A stretch of 15,019 nucleotides of DNA from positions 1 to 15,019 of the forward strand of contig CAMOUK010000030.1 in NCBI GenBank assembly GCA_946626535.1, written 5' to 3'. Made by a program: the position numbers and the translations under genes. The stretch is from an uncultured Caryophanales bacterium. GTDB lineage: Bacteria > Bacillota_I > Bacilli_A > Acholeplasmatales > Anaeroplasmataceae. A model generated the notes under the pieces. That model was not told where the DNA came from and made no database searches. It saw nothing but the letters and a program-made list of their open reading frames with translations. This document shows positions 7,723-13,825 of this stretch, piece after piece; the stretch's first letter is position 1, and each line of letters starts with the position of its first letter.

Positions 7723-8269
7723 TGTAGTATTGTATCATCCTGAAATTCCTCAAAATACAGGAAATATCATGCGTAGCTGTGTAGGCTTTAATGCGAAGCT
7801 TCATCTAATTAAGCCTTTAGGCTTTAAGCTTGATGAGGATAAAATTAAAAGAAGTGCTCTTGATTATTATCAATATATTAATTATGAGGTATATGAAAAC
7901 TTCAGTGATTTTAAAGAAAAGAATAAAGGTAAATATTATTTCTTAACTAGATATGGTCATAAATCTCCATCTACTATTAATTTTAAAGATACTGATGAGG
8001 ATATATATTTAATATTTGGTGCTGAATCTACAGGTATAGCTTATGACATATTAAAGGATAATTTAGATGATTGCTATAGAATACCTACAACAGATAAAAT
8101 TAGAAGCTTAAATTTAAGTAATTGTGCAGCTATTATGCTATTTTTAGCATCTGAACAATTAAATGTTAATGGTGAGGTTATAGCTCATGAGCCAGATACA
8201 TTTAAGGGTGAGAATTTTATCGATAATGTCGATATTAATAGTCTAGATTATAAGCATAAGGAGCACTAA
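7712..8269 (+). CDS. trmL: tRNA (cytidine(34)-2'-O)-methyltransferase TrmL
   Basis: A SPOUT-class (trefoil-knot) methyltransferase expected to methylate the ribose of wobble C34/U34 in tRNA-Leu isoacceptors. Numbered from the TTG start (185 residues), motifs are PEIPQNTGNIMRSC (10-23), IFGAESTGI (101-109) and the knot motif IPTTDKIRSLNLSNCAAI (124-141), which together are diagnostic for TrmL. The family is usually about 155-160 residues; here some 25 extra, mostly acidic residues (about 159-185) follow the last helix, with no known motif. The gene overlaps the end of rimO by 11 bases and is separated by one base from the next gene. Function is firm; the start codon (TTG 7712 versus GTG 7703) is inferred from the SD. 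Confidence 0.93.
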   Translation: MKINVVLYHPEIPQNTGNIMRSCVGFNAKLHLIKPLGFKLDEDKIKRSALDYYQYINYEVYENFSDFKEKNKGKYYFLTRYGHKSPSTINFKDTDEDIYLIFGAESTGIAYDILKDNLDDCYRIPTTDKIRSLNLSNCAAIMLFLASEQLNVNGEVIAHEPDTFKGENFIDNVDINSLDYKHKEH

Positions 8270-8270
8270 G

Positions 8271-9269
8271 ATGAAAAAGGATAGAATAATTACTTGGTCT
8301 TTACTTGCCATAGCTACCTTATTTGTTATTTTATATATTGTAAATAAAAATAAAGAATTATCTTATATTTATTTAATAATTGGCTGTGTATTTTGCTTTG
8401 CCTATGCTTTCTTTTATGATCATATGAATAGAAAATCTAAAAAAGAAAGAAGAGAAGAATCAACAAAGGAAGATAAAGTTTTTAAAAATAAAATTGCTGA
8501 AAATAGAGATTTAAGTATTGTAACAAAGGTTATTTATGATATTTATAATAGTAATATAGCTGAATTAAATGATATCATTAAAAAGACATCATGTGATATT
8601 AGCTATGACTATGATAATGAGGAAAATACCTTTTATCTTCAAATTGATTCAGTTTTAGGTGCTAAAAGAAAGGAAGCCTTTTTCCTAGATTTAATGGGAA
8701 ATGAAAAAGAAGGTATTTTAATTTCTAATGGTCAAGAAGAGGATGTTTCTAAGCTAACATATGATGAGCTTGTTTCTAAAATAATAAGTTTAGTGAAAGC
8801 TAATGTTAAAACTAGCGATAAAATTGATTTTGTTATTAAGGGCTCTAAATTTGAATTATTTGCATATATATTTTTCGCAGTAGCTATTATCGCAGGTATT
8901 GTAGCCATTATAGTTACAAAGGTTATAAATGGCTTTGAAACAGGTGCTTTTATTGGATTGTTATGTTCATTAAGTGCTTTCCTACTTTTAGTTTTCTTTG
9001 GAATATATGTATATTTTAAAGAAGAATTAAGATTAGAAAATGGTATTTATATCTATAAGGGTATTTTTAAGACTAGAAGCTGCAATGCTAAAGATGTAAA
9101 AGAAGTAATGGTAGATACATCAGGTAGAGCTATAAAGGTTATTTTTATTGGTAAAAATAATCAAATTTTATTACAATATAGAGATTTAGGAACAACATTT
9201 AAAAGTGGAGAATTAAAAAGAAGTCTAAATTATTATAAGGTTCCACTAAGAATTGATTATTCTTTATAA
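8271..9269 (+). CDS. Uncharacterised four-helix membrane protein with a PH-like C-terminal region
   Basis: A 332-residue protein I cannot assign to a named family. Two hydrophobic helices come first (about 7-25 and 30-49), then a basic stretch (NRKSKKERREE) and a cytoplasmic middle region (about 60-190). Two more helices follow (about 195-217 and 225-248), then a C-terminal segment (about 250-325) reading ELRLENGIYIYKGIFKTRS, then a beta-rich pattern. A helix pair followed by this kind of segment resembles bacterial PH-domain (YdbT/DUF304-like) membrane proteins; this is a structural guess only. The SD AAGGAG (8258-8263) is seven bases before the ATG, which begins one base after trmL stops. 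It is the last gene of the operon, with a terminator eight bases downstream. Confidence 0.85.
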   Translation: MKKDRIITWSLLAIATLFVILYIVNKNKELSYIYLIIGCVFCFAYAFFYDHMNRKSKKERREESTKEDKVFKNKIAENRDLSIVTKVIYDIYNSNIAELNDIIKKTSCDISYDYDNEENTFYLQIDSVLGAKRKEAFFLDLMGNEKEGILISNGQEEDVSKLTYDELVSKIISLVKANVKTSDKIDFVIKGSKFELFAYIFFAVAIIAGIVAIIVTKVINGFETGAFIGLLCSLSAFLLLVFFGIYVYFKEELRLENGIYIYKGIFKTRSCNAKDVKEVMVDTSGRAIKVIFIGKNNQILLQYRDLGTTFKSGELKRSLNYYKVPLRIDYSL

Positions 9270-9276
9270 TGTTTTT

Positions 9277-9303
9277 AAAGCATTCGCTTAGCGAAGGCTT
9301 TTT
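9277..9303 (+). terminator. Terminator of the apt-relA operon
   Basis: Stem AAAGC, A, TTCGC with GCGAA, G, GCTTT (one A-G mismatch), loop TTA, followed by a T-run (TTTTT, 9299-9303). It closes the seven-gene operon. It is GC-richer than its surroundings, as intrinsic terminators are. Confidence 0.88.
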
Positions 9304-9354
9304 ATTATGTACTAAAATTCATTTTTTTATCAATTAAGTTTTTTATTGATTAGT

Positions 9355-9389
9355 TATAATTATTTGTTATTATATCCATATTATGGATA
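9355..9389 (+). promoter_or_regulatory. recQ control region: -10 box, SD-less leader and inverted repeat over the start codon
   Basis: A perfect TATAAT (9355-9360) predicts a start near 9367 and a leader of about 16 bases; no clear -35 is visible. No SD precedes the ATG. A perfect inverted repeat, TATCCAT (9373-9379), spacer ATT, ATGGATA (9383-9389), places the start codon in one arm. It could be an RNA hairpin limiting initiation or an operator just downstream of the promoter. Confidence 0.5.
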
Positions 9390-10591
9390 AGAATGAGACT
9401 TTAAAATATTATTTTGGATATGACAAATTAAAAGAAGAACAAGAAAAAATAATTGATTCAATACTTGAAGGAAAGGATACTATTGGTATCTTACCGACAG
9501 GCTTTGGAAAATCAATTACCTTTCAACTTCCTGCTTTAATGTTTGCAGGAATAACTATTGTAGTTACTCCTCTTATTGCCTTGATGCAAGATCAGGTTAT
9601 GGAACTAAAGGAGAAAAAAATATATGCTGAATATATAAATTCACTTCAAACAAAAGAAGAACAAGAACAAATTTATGAGAGATTACTAAAATATAAAATA
9701 AAGATATTATATGTTTCAGCTGAAAGATTATTGAATATAGATTTTATTAATCTTATTAAAAGGATAAAAATAGATTTTTTTGTTTGTGATGAAGCACATA
9801 CACTCCTTTGGAGTGAGGATTTTAGAAAGGCGTTAGGGCTAATTCCACTTTTTATTAAAAAACTCTCCTATAAGCCTAAAATGCTAGCTTTAACGGCTAC
9901 TGCAACACCTAAAACAATAAATAAGATTATAAAATTATTAGAATTAAATAATCCTAATATAATTATGAACAATTGTGATAGAAATAATATATATTATAGG
10001 ATAATAAAAACAAGTAAGAAGGATGAAGAATTAATAAAGTTTCTAAAGGATAAAAATGAACATATTTTAATATACTGCCTAACTATAAAAAATGTTATGC
10101 ATGTTTATAATCTACTAAAGGATAAATATAAAGTATTGGTGTACCACGGTTCGCTTGATCCTGATATGAAAAAATATGCTTTAGAGGCATATAAAAGTAA
10201 TAAGTGTAAAATAATAGTTTGCACAAATTCATTTGGAATGGGAATAAATATATCTGATATAAGATATGTTATAGAATATGATATTCCAGCATCGATAGAA
10301 GACTTTGTTCAGCAAATTGGTAGAGCCTCAAGAGATGGGAAATATGCAGAAGGCGTGGTACTATTTAATATTAACGACATTAAGACTATTGAATACTTTA
10401 TAAATAATATAGAAGATGAAGGTAAAAGCTATAGCGAATTAGTTGACATAAAAAGGGATAGATTAGATAAATTAGATAAGGTTATTAATTTATGCTTATC
10501 AAATAAATGTATAAGGAAAAATATATCAAATTATTTCGGTTTTAAGCATAATTTTAAATGTATGATGTGCTCAAATTGCAAGAAAGACTAG
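9383..10591 (+). CDS. recQ: Short RecQ-family ATP-dependent DNA helicase
   Basis: A 402-residue superfamily 2 helicase expected to unwind DNA 3'-to-5' in recombination and repair. Motif 0 is FGYDKLKEEQ (11-20), Walker A LPTGFGKS (37-44), DEAH 136-139, motif III LTATAT (170-175), motif V TNSFGMGI (281-288) and motif VI QQIGRASRDG (310-319). A RecQ zinc site ends the protein: C376-x16-C393-x2-C396-x2-C399, with SNYFG between, the E. coli RecQ spacing. The chain stops three residues after the last cysteine, so the winged-helix and HRDC domains of full RecQ (about 600 residues) are absent. The aromatic-rich loop is also altered (TLLWSEDFR versus CISQWGHDFR). No frame continues the coding sequence; a terminator follows at once, so this looks like a natural short form. 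It has more ATA and GGA codons than nearby genes, a weak hint of separate origin. Confidence 0.92.
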   Translation: MDKNETLKYYFGYDKLKEEQEKIIDSILEGKDTIGILPTGFGKSITFQLPALMFAGITIVVTPLIALMQDQVMELKEKKIYAEYINSLQTKEEQEQIYERLLKYKIKILYVSAERLLNIDFINLIKRIKIDFFVCDEAHTLLWSEDFRKALGLIPLFIKKLSYKPKMLALTATATPKTINKIIKLLELNNPNIIMNNCDRNNIYYRIIKTSKKDEELIKFLKDKNEHILIYCLTIKNVMHVYNLLKDKYKVLVYHGSLDPDMKKYALEAYKSNKCKIIVCTNSFGMGINISDIRYVIEYDIPASIEDFVQQIGRASRDGKYAEGVVLFNINDIKTIEYFINNIEDEGKSYSELVDIKRDRLDKLDKVINLCLSNKCIRKNISNYFGFKHNFKCMMCSNCKKD

Positions 10592-10617
10592 ATTTGTAAA
10601 AAAATCTAGTTTTTTTT
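10587..10617 (+). terminator. recQ terminator, containing the stop codon
   Basis: A perfect 9-bp stem, ACTAGATTT (10587-10595) with AAATCTAGT (10602-10610), loop GTAAAA, then seven Ts. The recQ TAG (10589-10591) is inside the left arm. Confidence 0.9.
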
Positions 10618-10628
10618 AAAATATTATA

Positions 10629-10656
10629 TTGACTTTAGATTTTCTTTTGGTATAAT
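10629..10656 (+). promoter_or_regulatory. Strong promoter of the tRNA-Lys gene
   Basis: TTGACT (10629-10634, five of six -35 consensus), a 16-base spacer, and a perfect TATAAT (10651-10656) with an extended TGG just before it. This is one of the closest matches to a vegetative promoter in the window. Transcription should start near 10663, about 14 bases before the mature tRNA. Confidence 0.85.
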
Positions 10657-10676
10657 AACTAATGCAGCACAAAATT

Positions 10677-10752
10677 GGACCCTTAGCTCAGTTGGTAGAG
10701 CAACTGACTCTTAATCAGTGGGTCTGGAGTTCGAGTCTCCAAGGGTCCACCA
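10677..10752 (+). tRNA. tRNA-Lys (anticodon CTT), CCA encoded
   Basis: The 76-base cloverleaf is complete. Acceptor stem GGACCCT pairs with AGGGTCC, with discriminator A and encoded CCA (10750-10752). The D stem is GCTC/GAGC and the anticodon stem ACTGA/TCAGT. The anticodon loop CTCTTAA carries CTT (read as CUU, decoding the lysine codon AAG). The variable loop has five bases, and the T stem TGGAG/CTCCA encloses TTCGAGT. All stems are perfectly paired. It is a single-gene unit with its own promoter and terminator. With C34 it is not a substrate for wobble-U thiolation by MnmA, encoded nearby. Confidence 0.97.
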
Positions 10753-10763
10753 GTTAGAATTTT

Positions 10764-10789
10764 AAAGAGATAGAGATATCTCTTTTTTT
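10764..10789 (+). terminator. tRNA-Lys terminator
   Basis: A perfect 9-bp stem, AAAGAGATA with TATCTCTTT, loop GAGA (10773-10776), followed by further Ts to 10789. It begins 11 bases after the CCA end. Confidence 0.85.
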
Positions 10790-10803
10790 ATTTTTATAAA
10801 AAT

Positions 10804-10825
10804 TAAATAATAATATTATTATTTA
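10804..10825. repeat. Perfect 22-bp AT-only palindrome upstream of the GGDEF promoter
   Basis: Half-site TAAATAATAAT (10804-10814) is followed directly by its exact complement (10815-10825). It ends two bases before the -35 of the GGDEF gene. It could be an operator, an UP-like element or an AT-rich coincidence. Confidence 0.5.
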
Positions 10826-10827
10826 TT

Positions 10828-10855
10828 TTGTGATTTATTTTATTTATAGTATAAT
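10828..10855 (+). promoter_or_regulatory. Promoter of the GGDEF gene
   Basis: TTGTGA (10828-10833, four of six), a 16-base spacer and a perfect TATAAT (10850-10855). The predicted start near 10862 gives a leader of about 60 bases, the longest in the window apart from that of the apt operon or similar to it. Confidence 0.7.
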
Positions 10856-10872
10856 AAAAAGGGTTGTTGCTT

Positions 10873-10913
10873 ATGTTAAAAGGAAGGAGCATATAATTAA
10901 TACCTATTAATTA
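10873..10913 (+). promoter_or_regulatory. GGDEF leader: displaced SD, seven-codon frame and inverted repeat
   Basis: A strong SD (GGAAGGAG, 10882-10889) lies 34 bases upstream of the ATG at 10924, too far to serve it directly, and no SD is closer. Between them is a perfect inverted repeat, TAATTAAT (10894-10901), ACCT, ATTAATTA (10906-10913). Folding it would shorten the gap to about 14 bases. A tiny frame (10873-10896, MLKGRSI) runs across the SD. Together they suggest translational control or an operator. Confidence 0.5.
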
Positions 10914-10923
10914 GTGAACTCAT

Positions 10924-12015
10924 ATGGAAATTATTCATTATATTACAAATCATTATGTTATGTTATATGAGCTTATAGGTTTATTAATTATATTATTTAT
11001 TAGTGCTCATATTCCTGTAGGAATGAAAAAATATACTAGAATTGCTATAGGTTTAACATTGATATCATCTATAGTTCATGTAGTAGAATTATGGACTCAA
11101 TCATTTGAAACATTTAGTATATGGAGAGCAATTTTAACGGCAGCTAAGTATTCTTTATATCCTTTAATATTAGTAATGCTTATAGAACTTGTTTCAGTTG
11201 CATTAAGACATAGAACAATTGCTTTAAAATGGAAATTCATTATGCTTATTCCTGAATTAATTGCTGTGCCTTTATATTTCACATCACAGTGGACTGGATT
11301 GATATTTAAATATTCAGAGGACAATATTTATCATGGTGGGCCTTTAAGTGCTCTTTCATACTTTATATTTGCATTTTATTTAATATTATTTTTAGTTGAA
11401 AATAATATCTATTTAAAGAATTATTCAGCTAAGAATAAAATAATAGCTTTATATATTTCATGTGGTGCAGTTTTATGTGTTATATTCTATTTAGCATTTA
11501 CTGATAATCATGATGATTATAATCCAATACTTACATCAGCCATAGTATTTTATTATTTATTTGTATATATACATATGGCAAGCATCGATCCACTAACCTC
11601 GCTTTTAAATCGTCAAAGCTATTATAATGATATGAAATCTAGTTTTAAAACTATAGCGGCAGTAGTATCAATCGATATGAATGACTTAAAATATTATAAT
11701 GATACATTTGGTCATGAAAAGGGTGATATAGCCTTAACAACTATCGCCAATATACTAATTAAGGAATTTAAGTTTCATGCTGGAGTATATCGTGTAGGTG
11801 GCGATGAATTTACTATTTTCTATCATGATTTAACTGAATTTGGTGTATTAGAAAGAATTAAGGCGATGAAAGATGAGCTTTCAAAAACTGAATATACTTG
11901 TGCATTTGGCTACGCGATGAAAAGATCTAATTTAACAATAGATAAGATGATTAATATAGCTGATGCTAGAATGTATGAAGATAAGAAATTAATAAAAGCT
12001 AAAAAAGAGGAATAG
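10924..12015 (+). CDS. Seven-transmembrane GGDEF protein (probable diguanylate cyclase)
   Basis: A 363-residue inner-membrane protein with about seven hydrophobic helices (roughly 12-31, 38-57, 68-92, 102-120, 141-159, 172-192 and 200-217) and a cytoplasmic GGDEF domain (about 219-358). The domain has DPLTSLLNR (222-230), the metal and substrate motif SIDMNDLKYYNDTFGHEKGD (249-268) and the intact signature RVGGDEF (290-296). It should therefore make cyclic di-GMP from two GTP. The residues where the inhibitory RxxD site would stand (283-286, KFHA) do not match, so classical product inhibition is unlikely. The membrane part is probably a sensor whose ligand I cannot infer. It is a single-gene unit with its own promoter, unusual leader and terminator. 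No EAL or HD-GYP phosphodiesterase is in the window. A stop at 10915-10917 prevents an earlier in-frame start. Confidence 0.93.
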   Translation: MEIIHYITNHYVMLYELIGLLIILFISAHIPVGMKKYTRIAIGLTLISSIVHVVELWTQSFETFSIWRAILTAAKYSLYPLILVMLIELVSVALRHRTIALKWKFIMLIPELIAVPLYFTSQWTGLIFKYSEDNIYHGGPLSALSYFIFAFYLILFLVENNIYLKNYSAKNKIIALYISCGAVLCVIFYLAFTDNHDDYNPILTSAIVFYYLFVYIHMASIDPLTSLLNRQSYYNDMKSSFKTIAAVVSIDMNDLKYYNDTFGHEKGDIALTTIANILIKEFKFHAGVYRVGGDEFTIFYHDLTEFGVLERIKAMKDELSKTEYTCAFGYAMKRSNLTIDKMINIADARMYEDKKLIKAKKEE

Positions 12016-12035
12016 TTTAAAACTATTCTTTTTTT
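12010..12035 (+). terminator. GGDEF-gene terminator, containing the stop codon
   Basis: GAATAGT (12010-12016) pairs with ACTATTC (12022-12028) around the loop TTAAA, followed by seven Ts (12029-12035). The TAG stop (12013-12015) is in the left arm. Confidence 0.85.
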
Positions 12036-12063
12036 GTAAATGCTTTTATATACTTTTATTAAA

Positions 12064-12092
12064 TTGAAAACAATATGAAAATAATATATAAT
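12064..12092 (+). promoter_or_regulatory. Promoter of the DUF368 (popT) gene
   Basis: TTGAAA (12064-12069), a 17-base spacer and TATAAT (12087-12092): near-consensus and optimally spaced. The SD AGAGG (12107-12111) follows, nine bases before the ATG at 12121. Confidence 0.8.
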
Positions 12093-12120
12093 AATATTCA
12101 ATAAGAAGAGGAAAAATTAT

Positions 12121-12999
12121 ATGCTTAAAAATCTTATTATAATGCTTAAGGGCATTCTATTTGGAGCGTCTAATTTAATACCTGGTGGAAGTGGTGGAAC
12201 TACCTTAGTTGTTTGTGGAATTTATGAGGATACTCTAAATTCTATAACTAATCTAAAAAAAGAATTTAGAAAATCATTTTTCTTTTTACTATTTTTACTT
12301 ATAGGAACAATAATAGGAGTAGTAACTGGTTCATTACTTATTAAGAAGGTTTTACTTGCCTCAATTCCATTTGTTACATATTGTATGTTTTCTGGCTTTA
12401 TTATTGGTACCCTACCTAATTTAATTAAGCCATATATTTGTAAAATAAATTTTAAATATGTTATTGGATTTATCATTTCAATGGCCGCAGTAATAGGCTT
12501 ATTATTTTTAGGATTTTCAATAAATAATAATACAGTTAATTTTGGAGATACATTACATTTTAAGGATTATCTATTATTATTTATTTGTGGTTTTGTTGGC
12601 GTATTTGCCATGATAGTACCTGGTGTATCTGGTATTTTAATATTTTTAATATTAGGATATTATGGAATATTTTTAGATGCTATTAATAATGTATATCATA
12701 TTCATACTATGCTAGAAGCAATTAAAATTGGTCTTCCAGTTGGTCTTGGTATGATTGTAGGTATCTTTCCAGCATCGATATTGATGAAGTTCTTATTAAA
12801 GAAATTCCCTATTGGAACTTACTTTTGTATATTTGGATTTGTTGTAGGATCTATAGTTTGTTTATTTATAAGCTATTTCCATGAATATCCAAATCCAGAT
12901 AAACTAAATTTAGCATTTGGTATTGCTGGACTATTTGTATTAATTTTAATAAGCTATTTTATTACTAAGCTAGCTAATAAGAAAAAACAGGAAATTTAA
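12121..12999 (+). CDS. popT: DUF368 family membrane protein, probable undecaprenyl-phosphate translocase PopT
   Basis: A 292-residue polytopic membrane protein of the DUF368 family, members of which (PopT) are reported to return undecaprenyl phosphate, the lipid carrier for peptidoglycan and teichoic acid, to the cytoplasmic face. Two related halves are visible: GASNLIPGGSGGT (15-27) followed by LVVCGIYEDTLNSI, and GVFAMIVPGVSG (160-171) followed by ILIFLILGYYGIFLDAI. Both have a re-entrant-type PGxSG motif followed by G-x-Y, the internal duplication expected of this family. Position 18 is Asn where my recollection of the family has Asp (GxADxVPGVSGGT). About eight to nine helices are predicted. 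It is transcribed alone from a near-consensus promoter and its stop overlaps that of the convergent acyltransferase gene. Family is clear; substrate is from family knowledge. Confidence 0.9.
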   Translation: MLKNLIIMLKGILFGASNLIPGGSGGTTLVVCGIYEDTLNSITNLKKEFRKSFFFLLFLLIGTIIGVVTGSLLIKKVLLASIPFVTYCMFSGFIIGTLPNLIKPYICKINFKYVIGFIISMAAVIGLLFLGFSINNNTVNFGDTLHFKDYLLLFICGFVGVFAMIVPGVSGILIFLILGYYGIFLDAINNVYHIHTMLEAIKIGLPVGLGMIVGIFPASILMKFLLKKFPIGTYFCIFGFVVGSIVCLFISYFHEYPNPDKLNLAFGIAGLFVLILISYFITKLANKKKQEI

Positions 13000-13013
13000 T
13001 TTTCCTGTTTTTT
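12982..13013. terminator. Bidirectional terminator shared by popT and the acyltransferase gene
   Basis: A perfect 13-bp stem (AAAAAACAGGAAA, 12982-12994, with TTTCCTGTTTTTT, 13001-13013) encloses the loop TTTAAT. The A- and T-runs supply U-tracts in both directions. Both stop codons (12997-12999 on +, 12996-12998 on -) lie in the six-base loop. Confidence 0.92.
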
Positions 13014-13763
13014 ATAATAATAATCACTATGAGTAGTAAAATAATCACTCATAATTTTATATAAATCTTCACTTGTTCTTGTTAATATTTCTTTTTTAGT
13101 GCCTTCCTTAGAAATAGTATAAGGCTCTAAAATATTATAGTGGATACAAGGATATTTTCTCCTTGTTAATTTATATAAGCCTCTTGGCTTATGGAATGTT
13201 AATACTGTTGGTATTATTTTAGCATCGGCATCAATTGCGAAGCTAAAGGCGCCACCAAGAAGAGGCCTTATATGATCACAAAATGGAATAAGGGCGGCTT
13301 CTGGAAAAACTATAACATTATTACCATTTTTTAGGGTTTCAATAGTTTCTCTAGTAAATCTTTTAAATAGTTTCATATCAGTTGGAATAGGTACGGCACC
13401 GCCATATCTAAAATAAGTTGATACGAAACCAAAGCCCATATTAGATTCTAGGGTGGTCATATAAAATCTTCCTCTAAAGAAGTTTAGGGTTGTAAGAATT
13501 GCTATACCATCAAATTGATGTACGTGATTAGATATTAATACGTAGCCCTTTTGATGCTTCAAATTCTTTTTACCTACTACCTTATAGCCCCAAACTAATT
13601 TTTTGGCAAACCACATATAGAATTTTGAAAATGATATAAATATCGTTTTCCATAATAAGAACCAAAAATCTTTTCTATAAAATTTATAATTTTCCTTTAA
13701 ATGTACTTTCTTTGGATGAAATCCACTATCATATACATATTCATTTTCTTTTGTCTTTTGCAT
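12996..13763 (-). CDS. plsC: PlsC-type acyltransferase (probable 1-acyl-glycerol-3-phosphate acyltransferase)
   Basis: A 255-residue membrane-associated lysophospholipid acyltransferase, expected to acylate lysophosphatidic acid to phosphatidic acid. The catalytic H-x4-D is NHVHQFD (H80, D85). Motif II region is GAVPIP (122-127), motif III is VFPEAAL (152-158, where PlsC usually has FPEG), and HIRPLLGGAFSFA (164-176) provides the conserved proline and glycine region. A hydrophobic or amphipathic stretch (about 33-60) could bind the membrane. The Ala in place of Gly after the motif III Glu is a deviation seen in divergent family members, so the exact acceptor is uncertain. The SD GGGAAG lies eight bases before the ATG on the minus strand. 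The gene overlaps popT by four bases tail to tail and is divergent from mnmA. Confidence 0.88.
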   Translation of the reverse strand: MQKTKENEYVYDSGFHPKKVHLKENYKFYRKDFWFLLWKTIFISFSKFYMWFAKKLVWGYKVVGKKNLKHQKGYVLISNHVHQFDGIAILTTLNFFRGRFYMTTLESNMGFGFVSTYFRYGGAVPIPTDMKLFKRFTRETIETLKNGNNVIVFPEAALIPFCDHIRPLLGGAFSFAIDADAKIIPTVLTFHKPRGLYKLTRRKYPCIHYNILEPYTISKEGTKKEILTRTSEDLYKIMSDYFTTHSDYYYKKQEN

Positions 13764-13785
13764 ATAAAATACTTCCCATTAGTAG

Positions 13786-13813
13786 ATTATATAATATTTT
13801 TATATTTTTTCAA
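13786..13813 (-). promoter_or_regulatory. Promoter of the plsC-type gene
   Basis: On the minus strand, TTGAAA (13813-13808), a 16-base spacer and TATAAT (13791-13786). The start near 13779 leaves a leader of about 16 bases that begins almost at the SD GGGAAG (13777-13772). Confidence 0.75.
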
Positions 13814-13825
13814 ATATAACTAGGC

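Noticed and set aside
1423..9269. Toxin-antitoxin or defence reading of the relA region
   Set aside because: Rel is full length with intact HD and synthetase sites, unlike the small toxic alarmone synthetases. The neighbours are conserved housekeeping genes.
10677..10752. tRNA-Lys as an integration site for a mobile element, next to a possibly foreign recQ
   Set aside because: The tRNA is complete, no repeated 3' tRNA fragment is visible nearby, and there is no integrase or flanking direct repeat in the window.
11097..12476. Minus-strand open frames at 11097-11324, 11910-12101 and 12222-12476
   Set aside because: All are antisense to the GGDEF and popT genes or cross their terminator and promoter, with no SD or recognisable domain.
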